64,000 nucleotides of DNA from Clostridiaceae bacterium (GTDB lineage Bacteria; Bacillota; Clostridia; Saccharofermentanales; DTU023). The notes under the pieces are model-generated. The model saw only the letters and a program-made list of their open reading frames with translations, searched no databases and was not told the origin of the DNA. The position numbers and the translations under genes are program-made. The DNA lies in the NCBI GenBank assembly GCA_012838795.1, contig DUOO01000056.1, positions 1-64,000 of the forward strand, in the 5' to 3' direction. Below, one piece after another: positions 11,221-21,022 of this stretch; positions within the stretch are counted from its first letter, which is position 1; each line of letters begins with the position of its first letter.

Positions 11221-14200
11221 CTATAGGATGGTGTCTAATTCAATTTTAACTTTCATGTTGCTGGGATCCAGAGCTAAACTTTCTTCGAAATATTTTTTTG
11301 CTCCTTCCGGATCGGAGAAGAACAATCTGCTATATCCCAGTGCTGCTAAAATTGACGCTTTAGAGATACTTTCCGCATCAGGCACATAAGAAATGGTTAA
11401 ACCTGTTGCAGGATTTTTCTTCATACCGCCTGACTTCAATTCTTCCTCCCATTCACATACGAATTTACTTATATATTTTCTTGCTTTGACTTCATGACCC
11501 ATCAGTTTGTATGCCATTGCCACGAAATACTCTCTTGCCGGACCAAGTCTGAAGACTTGATGGTTTACATTAAACGGTACTACTTTGCCTGCAACTTCTT
11601 TCGCTTCATCAGGCTTATTCATCATCATTAATGTTTCAGCTTCTGCTATCGTTGCATAACAAAGCACTTGTACATCCCACCAGCCGGCATTTAAGTTCTC
11701 AGGTAATTTTTTTGCTGCACGGAAACATTCCAATGCTTCTTCATATTTACCGTTATTTCGCAGCATTTTACCTTTTCCGTATTGCGCAAAGGTATATACC
11801 TCTGTCATATTAATTTCTTGTGTTTCAGCAACGATAAAATCATGATTGCTCATAACATCAATTGCTTTATCATATTCTTGAATATTAAGATAAGCATTAC
11901 CCAAATCCCATACCAGATTGTCAGAAGGTTTTTCCGGCCAATTATCCTTTAAGAAATCCACTTTTTCTTGTCCGTCAACATTAAGATGTGTCATAACAAA
12001 TGCTATCTCGATTAACAATTGATCATCATTCTTTTTAATAGAGCATGCCTTCTTTAATAATTCTAACGCTTCTTCTTTCCTGTCCAGCTTGCTGAAGTAA
12101 GCAACAGCCAGATTCCTGTAAGGAATATAGAATTCAGGAGTTATTTCAATACATTTTTCAAAACAATTCGCCGCTTCTTCATAAAAGGTCTTATCATACA
12201 GAATGCAGCCTAACAAATATATAGCCGTTCCGTCTTGCTGATCGGCCTCTACTGCTCTGCGCAGTACAGCCAGCTCTTCCGGCCTGTACGGGAAAACATC
12301 TACTATATTGATCTTTGTCGCCTCTTTTCTGTTACTTTCCGCTAATTCTTGATTATCGGTTTGTTCATAGATGTCGGCTAAACAATATAATCCCATGGTC
12401 GATAATTCGATGTTTTCTTTTGCGTTTTCAAATAATGAAATTGCCTCATCATAACAGCCTGCATCTACCAAGGAAACGCTTAAATCGATACATGTTTCAG
12501 AAGGATTGCTGCTTAATACTGCATAAAATTCACTCATATCTCCATCTGCATACAAAGCATATAAGAATCTTGCCAAATGGTCTAATTTGTTCGCTGCGAG
12601 AGTTTCTTTGAGTAATTCTAGGGATTTTTCCTTATTCCCCAATTTATATTCTGCAATAGCCAAGTAATTTCTTGCTCGGGAATTTAAACTTTCTTTGGAT
12701 AAAGCAATTAAAGCATTTTCTTTCATACTCGCATAGTTTTTACGCTGACCGTCTATTGCTGCAACATATGTCATTGCCGGAGAGATAACATTATCGCTCC
12801 ATGCCGCTTTGAAAAATGCATTATATGCTTCGTTTACTTTTCCTTTATAATACAAGCATAGTCCCTTTAAATAACTGCAAGTTCCGTCAAAGGGATTTTT
12901 ATCGTAGCGATTAATTACTTTTTCAGCTCTGTGTAAGTAATACAAAGCTTGATCGTATTGGGCATAATCAAAAAGGGATTCGGCTAAACCGAGCAGAGCC
13001 GGAACATAATCCGGTTTCCTTCTTACGGCTTCCTCATAATAATCTTTACCGCTCCATACCGGATTTCTGTATTGATCCAGATGTCTGCCTGCTATAAAGA
13101 CGTCTTGAGCATTGTTTAGTTTATCCGGAGCAGGGGTGCCGGGATTATTATCGGGCATATCAATAATTTCCGGTATATCTTCCAGGTAATCAATCACAAT
13201 TTTTTGACCCATGGTCAACAAAATGTGACATGCATCCTGCGGCAAACTTAAATCATATTCACAATAATCTGATGCTTTCAGATTCAGTTCTTTTTCTATA
13301 AGAACATCTGCATCACATGAGACCACGATTTTCGCATCTTGCAAATCTTGTACCGCAAATATTCTCAGCTTTGATTCTTCTTTGTCTAATCTCACTGCCG
13401 CGTATAAGTTTGCGTAAGTAGGAACTTTTACTTTTTCAATCGGGTACCAGTATTGCTTAAATGTTTTTACTTCATACGGTGCTAAATAGGTGAAATCCGG
13501 CTGATCTGTTGTGAAAGCTCCTGCCATTAATTCCGCATATTGTTTATCTTCATCTGTAGAGGCCATGGCCTCGTTCCAGCCTTTGCCCAATTCATCATGT
13601 CCCCATAAAAATACTTTTTTGCCCGGAACAATATGATGATTCCCGTAGTGAACCGTACCGCATTCTTTTCTATGATCGTAACCGCCGAAGAAATTATATT
13701 TTGACGGTCCGGCAAAAAACGAAGACGAACAAGTATGATTTCGATGCATGCTAATATCTGTTCCGTCTTTAAAATCCGCTGCTTCAAAATATCCTTCCGC
13801 AATCGGGAATGAATTATGATATCTGTGATAATGATGGTATACCCAAGTTACATCTTGCGGGAAGAAATATTGATAATCATCATTAACATTTATTCCGCCG
13901 TTTGCCCACCATAAGAAAGGTCTTTTCACCGATGTTGTATTTTCAACATGAACCAGCGTTTCAAAATATACGGAATCACTGTATAATCTGATTCCATGCA
14001 TTTCTTTCATTCTGTATTGCAACGGAGAATTGGTTGCTTCACTAAGCCAGACAGTTGCAGATCCTTCATCATATTCAATTGTATAATCCGTGGGCATAAA
14101 TGTTGTCGGTCTATGGTGGAAAGGAAAATTAAATTCTAAGCCTCCGCCTATAAAATCACCTAAATTTCCAATAATTACCGGTTTTATTGCATCATTATCA

Positions 14201-14484
14201 TAGAAAAAATGATAATCTGTTTTCTTGTAAATCGCTTTCCAAATTCTTCCGCCCAATTCCGGCAAAATAATCAATTTAACGTAGTCATTCTCCAAGATGA
14301 CAGCATCATATTCTTTATCTGCCAGAGTTTCTCTTTCCAATCCTGTATTAACACGACTGGGATATGCATATCCTATAGTATCCTGATGTTGTTTATACTC
14401 GGAATACATCGGCATCTCTTCGTGTTTTTTTGACAAATATGTCGGAATTATCATTCTCTCACTTCTACATTCTACTTTACCCAT
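11221..14484 (-). CDS. DUF5107-type N-terminal domain with C-terminal TPR repeats
   Basis: 1087 aa; N-terminal GGRIWKAIYKKTDYHFFY and FLWWANGGINVNDDYQYFFP carbohydrate-processing-like region; multiple TPR-like repeats in C-terminal half. Confidence 0.75.
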   Translation of the reverse strand: MGKVECRSERMIIPTYLSKKHEEMPMYSEYKQHQDTIGYAYPSRVNTGLERETLADKEYDAVILENDYVKLIILPELGGRIWKAIYKKTDYHFFYDNDAIKPVIIGNLGDFIGGGLEFNFPFHHRPTTFMPTDYTIEYDEGSATVWLSEATNSPLQYRMKEMHGIRLYSDSVYFETLVHVENTTSVKRPFLWWANGGINVNDDYQYFFPQDVTWVYHHYHRYHNSFPIAEGYFEAADFKDGTDISMHRNHTCSSSFFAGPSKYNFFGGYDHRKECGTVHYGNHHIVPGKKVFLWGHDELGKGWNEAMASTDEDKQYAELMAGAFTTDQPDFTYLAPYEVKTFKQYWYPIEKVKVPTYANLYAAVRLDKEESKLRIFAVQDLQDAKIVVSCDADVLIEKELNLKASDYCEYDLSLPQDACHILLTMGQKIVIDYLEDIPEIIDMPDNNPGTPAPDKLNNAQDVFIAGRHLDQYRNPVWSGKDYYEEAVRRKPDYVPALLGLAESLFDYAQYDQALYYLHRAEKVINRYDKNPFDGTCSYLKGLCLYYKGKVNEAYNAFFKAAWSDNVISPAMTYVAAIDGQRKNYASMKENALIALSKESLNSRARNYLAIAEYKLGNKEKSLELLKETLAANKLDHLARFLYALYADGDMSEFYAVLSSNPSETCIDLSVSLVDAGCYDEAISLFENAKENIELSTMGLYCLADIYEQTDNQELAESNRKEATKINIVDVFPYRPEELAVLRRAVEADQQDGTAIYLLGCILYDKTFYEEAANCFEKCIEITPEFYIPYRNLAVAYFSKLDRKEEALELLKKACSIKKNDDQLLIEIAFVMTHLNVDGQEKVDFLKDNWPEKPSDNLVWDLGNAYLNIQEYDKAIDVMSNHDFIVAETQEINMTEVYTFAQYGKGKMLRNNGKYEEALECFRAAKKLPENLNAGWWDVQVLCYATIAEAETLMMMNKPDEAKEVAGKVVPFNVNHQVFRLGPAREYFVAMAYKLMGHEVKARKYISKFVCEWEEELKSGGMKKNPATGLTISYVPDAESISKASILAALGYSRLFFSDPEGAKKYFEESLALDPSNMKVKIELDTIL

Positions 14485-14767
14485 ACTAGTTATCCTTTCT
14501 TTGTGTAGAGACTCAAGTTTATCAAGTTTTTGTTATCGGATTGTGTATAATGACAATTTCTCATTCTACACTTCATATGTTTATTATATAATCTCCATAA
14601 ATTCAATGCCTTGATATATTCATTGAAAAGATGCGACAATTTAATGATTTTAGACCTGAAAGTCACAAAACTGCAAATGTAACTTAAACCGGATTTTTCA
14701 GATTATTAAATTTCATTTCATATCCTCGGATTCTAAAATATAATCAATAATCAAATTGAACATTATT

Positions 14768-15805
14768 TTAATCTCTTATACGAAATTTAAACCTTGTTTC
14801 AAACTGTTGAGCAGCATCTTTCGTCACAATAGGTTGTGGGAACTCAGGATGATTTAGAGAATCCGGATAAAATTGAGTTTCTAAACAAAAACCGCTCCTC
14901 TGTTTATATTCTCTGCCGTTTTTTCCTATTAATCCTTCTCCCATAAGATTTGCTGTGTATAGTTGCATTCCGGGACTGTCAGACGATACTTCAAGTTCTA
15001 TTCCTGATTCAGGAGAATACACTATGGCAGCTATTTCCAATCCTTCCGATAAAACATAGTTATGGTCATATCCTCCGGTAATCAGAAGTTGATCATAATC
15101 AGCATCGATATCCCGACCGATAGTCTTAAAAGTTCTGAAATCCATAGGTGTATTGTCTACTGACAAAAGCTTTCCTGTAGGAATGTAATCAGGCGCTATT
15201 TCTGTAAAATAATCAGAATTAATTTTTAAATAATGATTCAGTACACTATCCGAACCGTCACCGTTCAAATTGAAATAACTGTGATTTGTAAGATTTGCCA
15301 TACTTTCAGAAGGTGTCGTGACCTTGTATTTAATAATTAATTCGTTATCTTCAGTCAGGATATAACTCACATAACATTCTATTTCTCCGGGATAATTTGA
15401 ATCTTTATCCGGACTGTTAATTTTAAAAATCAATCGGCCTTCATCTTCAATACATTCCCAGACCCTGCCCCAAAAACCATTAGTGCCGCCATGCAGATGA
15501 TCATTCCCGCCATTTATTTCCAACTCAATTTGCTTCCCTTGCCAGCAAAAACGGCCTTTAGCAATTCTATTGCTGATACGGCCGATAACTGATCCGAAAA
15601 AGGCCGGGTTTGAAAAATATTGCATCGGATCCTTATACCCCAAAACAACATCCTTTAATTCCCCGTCACGATCCGGCAACTTAAGAGAAACTATTGTACA
15701 TCCGAGGTCCAAAACCTCTACGCTCATTCCGGCGCTATTATTGAGAATATATTTGTTGACTTTGTTTTTTCCGCAATCAATATATTTTTCTTTTGTTATT
15801 TTCAT
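14768..15805 (-). CDS. galM: aldose 1-epimerase
   Basis: GSVIGRISNRIAKGRF, TNHSYFNLNG, SGFCLETQFYPDS motifs. Confidence 0.9.
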   Translation of the reverse strand: MKITKEKYIDCGKNKVNKYILNNSAGMSVEVLDLGCTIVSLKLPDRDGELKDVVLGYKDPMQYFSNPAFFGSVIGRISNRIAKGRFCWQGKQIELEINGGNDHLHGGTNGFWGRVWECIEDEGRLIFKINSPDKDSNYPGEIECYVSYILTEDNELIIKYKVTTPSESMANLTNHSYFNLNGDGSDSVLNHYLKINSDYFTEIAPDYIPTGKLLSVDNTPMDFRTFKTIGRDIDADYDQLLITGGYDHNYVLSEGLEIAAIVYSPESGIELEVSSDSPGMQLYTANLMGEGLIGKNGREYKQRSGFCLETQFYPDSLNHPEFPQPIVTKDAAQQFETRFKFRIRD

Positions 15806-15834
15806 AACCGGACCGGTCCTTCCTCCTGATCTTA

Positions 15835-16554
15835 CTAAGGTAACAATGATCCTGCACGTACCGCGTTTGCATTATCGGCAAGACGGAATGCCTCAGCATA
15901 TCTTACACGAGACTGAATTCCGCGAAAACGTGATGTGATTATGCTATTGATGAAAAAATCCTCACCTTCCTCAGGAACAAATTGTGTATTATCTTGCATC
16001 CATGCTATTTGACTGACATGTTCACTGCACATTTTTTTCTTCACTTCAATAAAATCTGTTATATCAACATAATGTGTCGGCAGAAAACCGTGACCATGAG
16101 CAGGTTCCCAGTGGTATATTGCAGGAATTACATCATGAGGTTTTGATTCGGTTTTCAGCTTGGCTATCGGTATCATCACCGTAATGTCCCTGACAATTTT
16201 TGCTGTGAGTTCATGGTCAGGATTATAATCGACAAGACTATGGGTTAATATCACATCCGCCTTACAATATCTGACCAGATTAATGAAAGCTAGCCGCGCC
16301 TCTCGGCTTTCAAAAAACATCTCATCGTCATAATCCAGGCAAATATACTCGGCATTAATATGGGCTGCCGCCTTCCTCGCTTCTTCTTTTCTGACTCGTG
16401 CAATCTCCTCCATTGACAGTGTTGCAGAGCCGATATTGCCATTGGTTGCTGTAGCAATAAACACTTTGTGACCTAAGCTGTTGTACTTGGCTAATGTTCC
16501 TCCTGCGCTGATTTCCACGTCATCCGGATGTGCTCCGATTGCCAAAATATTCAT
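15835..16554 (-). CDS. PIG-L family deacetylase, tandem copy A
   Basis: AIGAHPDDVE and NPDHEL motifs; ~239 aa; near-identical to copies B-D. Confidence 0.92.
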   Translation of the reverse strand: MNILAIGAHPDDVEISAGGTLAKYNSLGHKVFIATATNGNIGSATLSMEEIARVRKEEARKAAAHINAEYICLDYDDEMFFESREARLAFINLVRYCKADVILTHSLVDYNPDHELTAKIVRDITVMIPIAKLKTESKPHDVIPAIYHWEPAHGHGFLPTHYVDITDFIEVKKKMCSEHVSQIAWMQDNTQFVPEEGEDFFINSIITSRFRGIQSRVRYAEAFRLADNANAVRAGSLLP

Positions 16555-16658
16555 TATTATAATCTCCGTTTCTTTTATATGCTTAATTTTTTCTTTTTAA
16601 GTTAGAGCAAATACCGCAATATACCTACGGCAATATATTGTCGCACATGAGAGCAGTC

Positions 16659-17378
16659 TTAAGGCAACAATGATCCGGCACGTACCGCATTTGCATTATC
16701 GGCAAGACGGAATGCCTCAGCATATCTTACACGAGACTGAATTCCGCGAAAACGCGATGTAATTATGCTTTTGATGAAAAAATTCTCACCTTCCTCAGAG
16801 GTATATTGTTTATTGTCTTCCATCCATGCTATTTGACTGACATGTTCATTGCACATTTTTTTCTTCACTTCAATAAAATCTGTTATATCAACATAATGTG
16901 TCGGCAGAAAACCGTGGCTTTGAGAAGGCTCCCAGTGGTATATTGCAGGAATTACATCGTGAGGTTTTGATTCGGTTTTCAGCTTGGCTATCGGTATCAT
17001 CACCGTAATATCCCTGACAATTTTTGCTGTGAGTTCATGATCAGGGTTGTAGTCGACAGGATTATGGGTTAATATCACATCCGCCTTACAATATCTGACC
17101 AGATTAATGAAAGCTAGCCGCGCCTCTCGGCTTTCAAAAAACATCTCATCGTCATAATCCAGGCAAATATACTCGGCATTAATGTGAGCTGCCGATCTTC
17201 TGGCTTCTTCTTTCCTCACTCGTGCAATCTCTTCCATTGATAATGTCGCAGAGCCGATATTGCCGTTGGTTGCTGTAGCAATAAACACCTTATGACCTAA
17301 GCTGTTGTACTTAGCCAATGTTCCTGCTGCATAAACTTCCACATCATCCGGATGTGCTCCTATTGCCAAAACATTCAT
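16659..17378 (-). CDS. PIG-L family deacetylase, tandem copy B
   Basis: same motifs and length as copy A; 824 bp offset. Confidence 0.92.
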   Translation of the reverse strand: MNVLAIGAHPDDVEVYAAGTLAKYNSLGHKVFIATATNGNIGSATLSMEEIARVRKEEARRSAAHINAEYICLDYDDEMFFESREARLAFINLVRYCKADVILTHNPVDYNPDHELTAKIVRDITVMIPIAKLKTESKPHDVIPAIYHWEPSQSHGFLPTHYVDITDFIEVKKKMCNEHVSQIAWMEDNKQYTSEEGENFFIKSIITSRFRGIQSRVRYAEAFRLADNANAVRAGSLLP

Positions 17379-17484
17379 TTTATAATCTCCTTAGAATATT
17401 TTTTCATTAATATCGCGGCGTATAAGCTGCAAATCACTGCAGTGAATCCGGAAAACTACCATACTGTCATCGATAAAAGCAGAC

Positions 17485-18204
17485 TTAAGGCAATAATGAT
17501 CCTGCACGTACCGCATTTGCATTATCGGCAAGACGGAATGCCTCAGCATATCTTACACGAGACTGAATTCCGCGAAAACGTGATGTGATCAAGCTTTCCG
17601 AGAAAAAGTTTTCGCCTTCTTCAGGGATGAATTGATGATTATCTTCTACCCAAGCTATTTGACTGACATGTTCACTGCACATTTTTTTCTTCACTTCAAT
17701 AAAATCTGTTATATCAACATAATGTGTCGGCAGAAAACCGTGACCATGAACGGATTCCCAGTGGTATATTGCAGGAATTACATCATGAGGTTTTGATTCG
17801 GTTTTCAGCTTGGCTATCGGTATCATCACCGTAATATCCCTGACAATTTTTGCTGTGAGTTCATGGTCAGGATTATAGTCGGTAAGATTATGAGTCAATA
17901 TCACATCCGCCTTACAATATCTGACCAGATTAATGAAAGCTAGCCGCGCCTCTCGGCTTTCAAAAAACATCTCATCGTCATAATCCAGGCAAATATACTC
18001 GGCATTAATGTGGGCTGCCGCCTTCCTCGCTTCTTCTTTTCTGACTCGTGCAATCTCTTCCATTGACAGTGTTGCAGAGCCGATATTACCATTGGTTGCT
18101 GTAGCAATAAATACCTTATGACCTAAGCTGTTGTACTTGGCTAATGTTCCTCCTGCACTGACTTCCACATCATCCGGATGTGCTCCGATTGCCAAAACAT
18201 TCAT
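17485..18204 (-). CDS. PIG-L family deacetylase, tandem copy C
   Basis: ORF trimmed to internal ATG (MNVLAIGAHPDDVE) to match copies A/B. Confidence 0.92.
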   Translation of the reverse strand: MNVLAIGAHPDDVEVSAGGTLAKYNSLGHKVFIATATNGNIGSATLSMEEIARVRKEEARKAAAHINAEYICLDYDDEMFFESREARLAFINLVRYCKADVILTHNLTDYNPDHELTAKIVRDITVMIPIAKLKTESKPHDVIPAIYHWESVHGHGFLPTHYVDITDFIEVKKKMCSEHVSQIAWVEDNHQFIPEEGENFFSESLITSRFRGIQSRVRYAEAFRLADNANAVRAGSLLP

Positions 18205-18309
18205 TTTATAATCTCCGTTTCTTTTATATGCTTTATTTTTTAATTGGATATAATACCGCAAAAATAGTCATACATCTGCGGCAATATGTTGTCGCACATA
18301 AGAGCAGAC

Positions 18310-19029
18310 TTAAGGCAACAATGATCCGGCACGTACCGCATATGCATTATCGGCAAGACGGAATGCCTCAGCATATCTCACACGAGACTGAATTCCGCGA
18401 AAACGCGATGTAATCAAGCTTTCTGAGAAAAAATCTTCGTTTTCATCAGCAACAAATTGTTTATTGTCTTCCATCCATGCTATTTGACTGACATGTTCAC
18501 TGCACATTTTTTTCTTCACTTCAATAAAATCTGTTATATCAACATAATGTGTCGGCAGAAAACCGTGGCTGTGAAGAGGCTCCCAGTGGTATAGTGCAGG
18601 AATTACATCATGAGGTTTTGATTCGGTTTTCAGCTTGGCTATCGGTATCATCACCGTAATATCCCTGACAATTTTTGCTGTGAGTTCATGATCAGGGTTA
18701 TAGTCGGTAAGATTATGTGTCAATATCACATCCGCCTTACAATATCTGACCAAATTAATGAAAGCTAGCCGCGCCTCTCGGCTTTCAAAAAACATCTCAT
18801 CGTCATAATCCAGGCAAATATATTCAGCATTAATATGGGCTGCCGATCTCCTGGCTTCTTCTTTTCTGACTCGTGCAATCTCTTCCATTGACAGTGTTGC
18901 AGAGCCGATATTGCCATTGGTTGCTGTAGCAATAAATACCTTGTGACCTAAGCTGTTGTACTTAGCCAATGTTCCTGCTGCATAAACTTCCACATCATCA
19001 GGATGTGCTCCGATTGCCAAAATATTCAT
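18310..19029 (-). CDS. PIG-L family deacetylase, tandem copy D
   Basis: ORF trimmed to internal ATG (MNILAIGAHPDDVE); the longer ORF would overlap the permease 3' end. Confidence 0.92.
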   Translation of the reverse strand: MNILAIGAHPDDVEVYAAGTLAKYNSLGHKVFIATATNGNIGSATLSMEEIARVRKEEARRSAAHINAEYICLDYDDEMFFESREARLAFINLVRYCKADVILTHNLTDYNPDHELTAKIVRDITVMIPIAKLKTESKPHDVIPALYHWEPLHSHGFLPTHYVDITDFIEVKKKMCSEHVSQIAWMEDNKQFVADENEDFFSESLITSRFRGIQSRVRYAEAFRLADNAYAVRAGSLLP

Positions 19030-19057
19030 TTTATAATCTCCGTTTCTTTTATATGCT

Positions 19058-20035
19058 TTATTTCTTTTCTTTCTTAGTTTGAGCAAGTACTGCAATAAAT
19101 AGTAATATACCTATGGCAATATACTGGTAGAAATCAGGCATTCCGATCATTATTAAACCATTTTTGAGCATGTAGACGATCATAACACCGAAGAAGGTCA
19201 TCCCTATACTTCCCTTGCCTCCTTCCATGGCCGTACCGCCCACGAGTGCAGAGGCTATTCCTTCCAGTGCATAAAGTTCACCGACAAAAGGTTGTTGCGA
19301 CCCCGTTCGCATCGAAACCAACATACCCGCTGTAGCAGCCAAAAAACCGGACGCCATAAACATAAATAATCGAATGTTTTTCACATTAATTCCGCTGATA
19401 TAGGCTGATTTATGATTGTGTCCGACCAAATATATTGAACGTCCAACTCTGTGATATTTCATAAAAAGAGCAAAAATTATGTAAATAACGATCATAATTA
19501 TGACAGGAAGTTGTACATTGCCACCCAGCACTTTTTCTTGTCCTATTCTCACATAAGGCTTATAAATTTCTCCCACCATCGCACGCGGCATTCCTTGGGT
19601 CCATATAAAAATTAAACCCCTGTATATTTGTTGCAGAGCGTAGGTTGTTATAAACGCATTCATGCCCAGTCGGGATACTGCCATTCCTGCAATAAATCCT
19701 GAAAATAATCCGACCAACCAGCCTACCAATATAGAGACGACAAGCGGAGCACCTTGCTCTATGGCAACGGCAGCAAAAAGTCCTGCAAACGAGGCAACCA
19801 TGCCTACCGACAAATCAATAAAACCACCTATAATACATATACATTCACCTATCGCAATCAGACCGACTTGAACAGACGTCAGCAAGATGCTATGAAAATT
19901 CGAATAGGAGAGGAATGTAGAACGCATACTCGTAAATATAATTATTTCAACAATCAGAATCAGGAACGTCATTACTTTATCTAAAGAACCACGCTTCATT
20001 CTTTCCAAAATGTATAAATCTTTATTCTTAGACAT
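19058..20035 (-). CDS. CUT2 sugar ABC transporter permease
   Basis: GGFIDLSVGMVASFAG, LVGGTAMEGGKGSIG. Confidence 0.9.
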   Translation of the reverse strand: MSKNKDLYILERMKRGSLDKVMTFLILIVEIIIFTSMRSTFLSYSNFHSILLTSVQVGLIAIGECICIIGGFIDLSVGMVASFAGLFAAVAIEQGAPLVVSILVGWLVGLFSGFIAGMAVSRLGMNAFITTYALQQIYRGLIFIWTQGMPRAMVGEIYKPYVRIGQEKVLGGNVQLPVIIMIVIYIIFALFMKYHRVGRSIYLVGHNHKSAYISGINVKNIRLFMFMASGFLAATAGMLVSMRTGSQQPFVGELYALEGIASALVGGTAMEGGKGSIGMTFFGVMIVYMLKNGLIMIGMPDFYQYIAIGILLFIAVLAQTKKEKK

Positions 20036-20056
20036 TGTTTTTCCTCAAGTTTTCTC

Positions 20057-21022
20057 TCAATTTTGTCGACTCGTTTGAAGCATGACAGCTATAAACAATA
20101 TTAATCCCGATGCTATATATTGATAAAAAGCAGGAAGACGAATCATATTCAGACCGTTCTGCATACCTACCATGATCAGAACTCCAATAAAAGTCATGGC
20201 TATATTGGCTTTTCCGCCTCCCATTTTGGTCCCGCCGACAACTGTAGCTGAAATTGCCTGCATTGCATATAATTCTCCGATAATCGGATTAGCAGAAGCC
20301 GAACGTGAAGCAAAAACCAGACCGCCCAGAGCAGCCATACCGCCGGACAGAACAAAACAAAAGAACTGAATCGACTTAACCGGAAGACCGGCATTCTTTG
20401 CTGCTTCAATATTTCCGCCTACAATAAACAATGATCGTCCGAACTTGGTATATTTGAATACAAAATAAACTATGACATAGATAATGATCAATAATAATAT
20501 CGGCAGTGTAATGCTATTTGTAATTTTCGTCTGTCCTAACACTTTAAATTCCGGATACGCAGACATATTAATTGCTTTTCCCCCAGTTATAATCATGATA
20601 ACACCACGCCAGATTTGCATTAGGGCATATGTCGACATCCAAGCAGGCATCATGAACCATGCTGTTGAAACACCCGCTATCGCTCCGGAAAAAAGACCGA
20701 AAAACAACGCTATAGCAAAGGCCAGCCAGGTATTCATTCCGAACTGAGTAATTAAGGTTGCCCAAATTACCCCGGCTAATGAAGCCACCATCCCGGGAGA
20801 CATGTCAAAAACACCGGTTACCAGACAGGCACATTCTCCGATGGCAATTAGGCCTAACGGAACAGCAGAAATCAGAATTGTTATTATATTATCTTTTTTC
20901 AAAAAATATTCTGAGCCGATTGAAAAAACTAATATCATAATAGTAAAGGCTGCAACGATCAATATTATTTGTTTCACATCAGAAGTTAATTTTATCCTCT
21001 TCTTTTTAGAACTATTCTCCAT
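20057..21022 (-). CDS. CUT2 sugar ABC transporter permease (second subunit)
   Basis: TGVFDMSPGMVASLAG, VVGGTKMGGGKANIAMT; start trimmed to MENSSKKKR overlapping the ATPase end. Confidence 0.88.
   Translation of the reverse strand: MENSSKKKRIKLTSDVKQIILIVAAFTIMILVFSIGSEYFLKKDNIITILISAVPLGLIAIGECACLVTGVFDMSPGMVASLAGVIWATLITQFGMNTWLAFAIALFFGLFSGAIAGVSTAWFMMPAWMSTYALMQIWRGVIMIITGGKAINMSAYPEFKVLGQTKITNSITLPILLLIIIYVIVYFVFKYTKFGRSLFIVGGNIEAAKNAGLPVKSIQFFCFVLSGGMAALGGLVFASRSASANPIIGELYAMQAISATVVGGTKMGGGKANIAMTFIGVLIMVGMQNGLNMIRLPAFYQYIASGLILFIAVMLQTSRQN

Larger units (their letters stand above)
15835..19029 (-). repeat. fourfold tandem gene duplication, ~825-bp period
   Basis: copy ends at 15835, 16659, 17485, 18310 (824/826/825 bp apart) with extended nucleotide identity. 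Confidence 0.93.

Noticed and set aside
18205-18261. Longer N-termini for PIG-L copies C (and D to 19095)
   Set aside because: Extensions are duplicated leader sequence; in copy D the extension overlaps the permease 3' end, and copies A/B start at the conserved MN(I/V)LAIGAHPDD.
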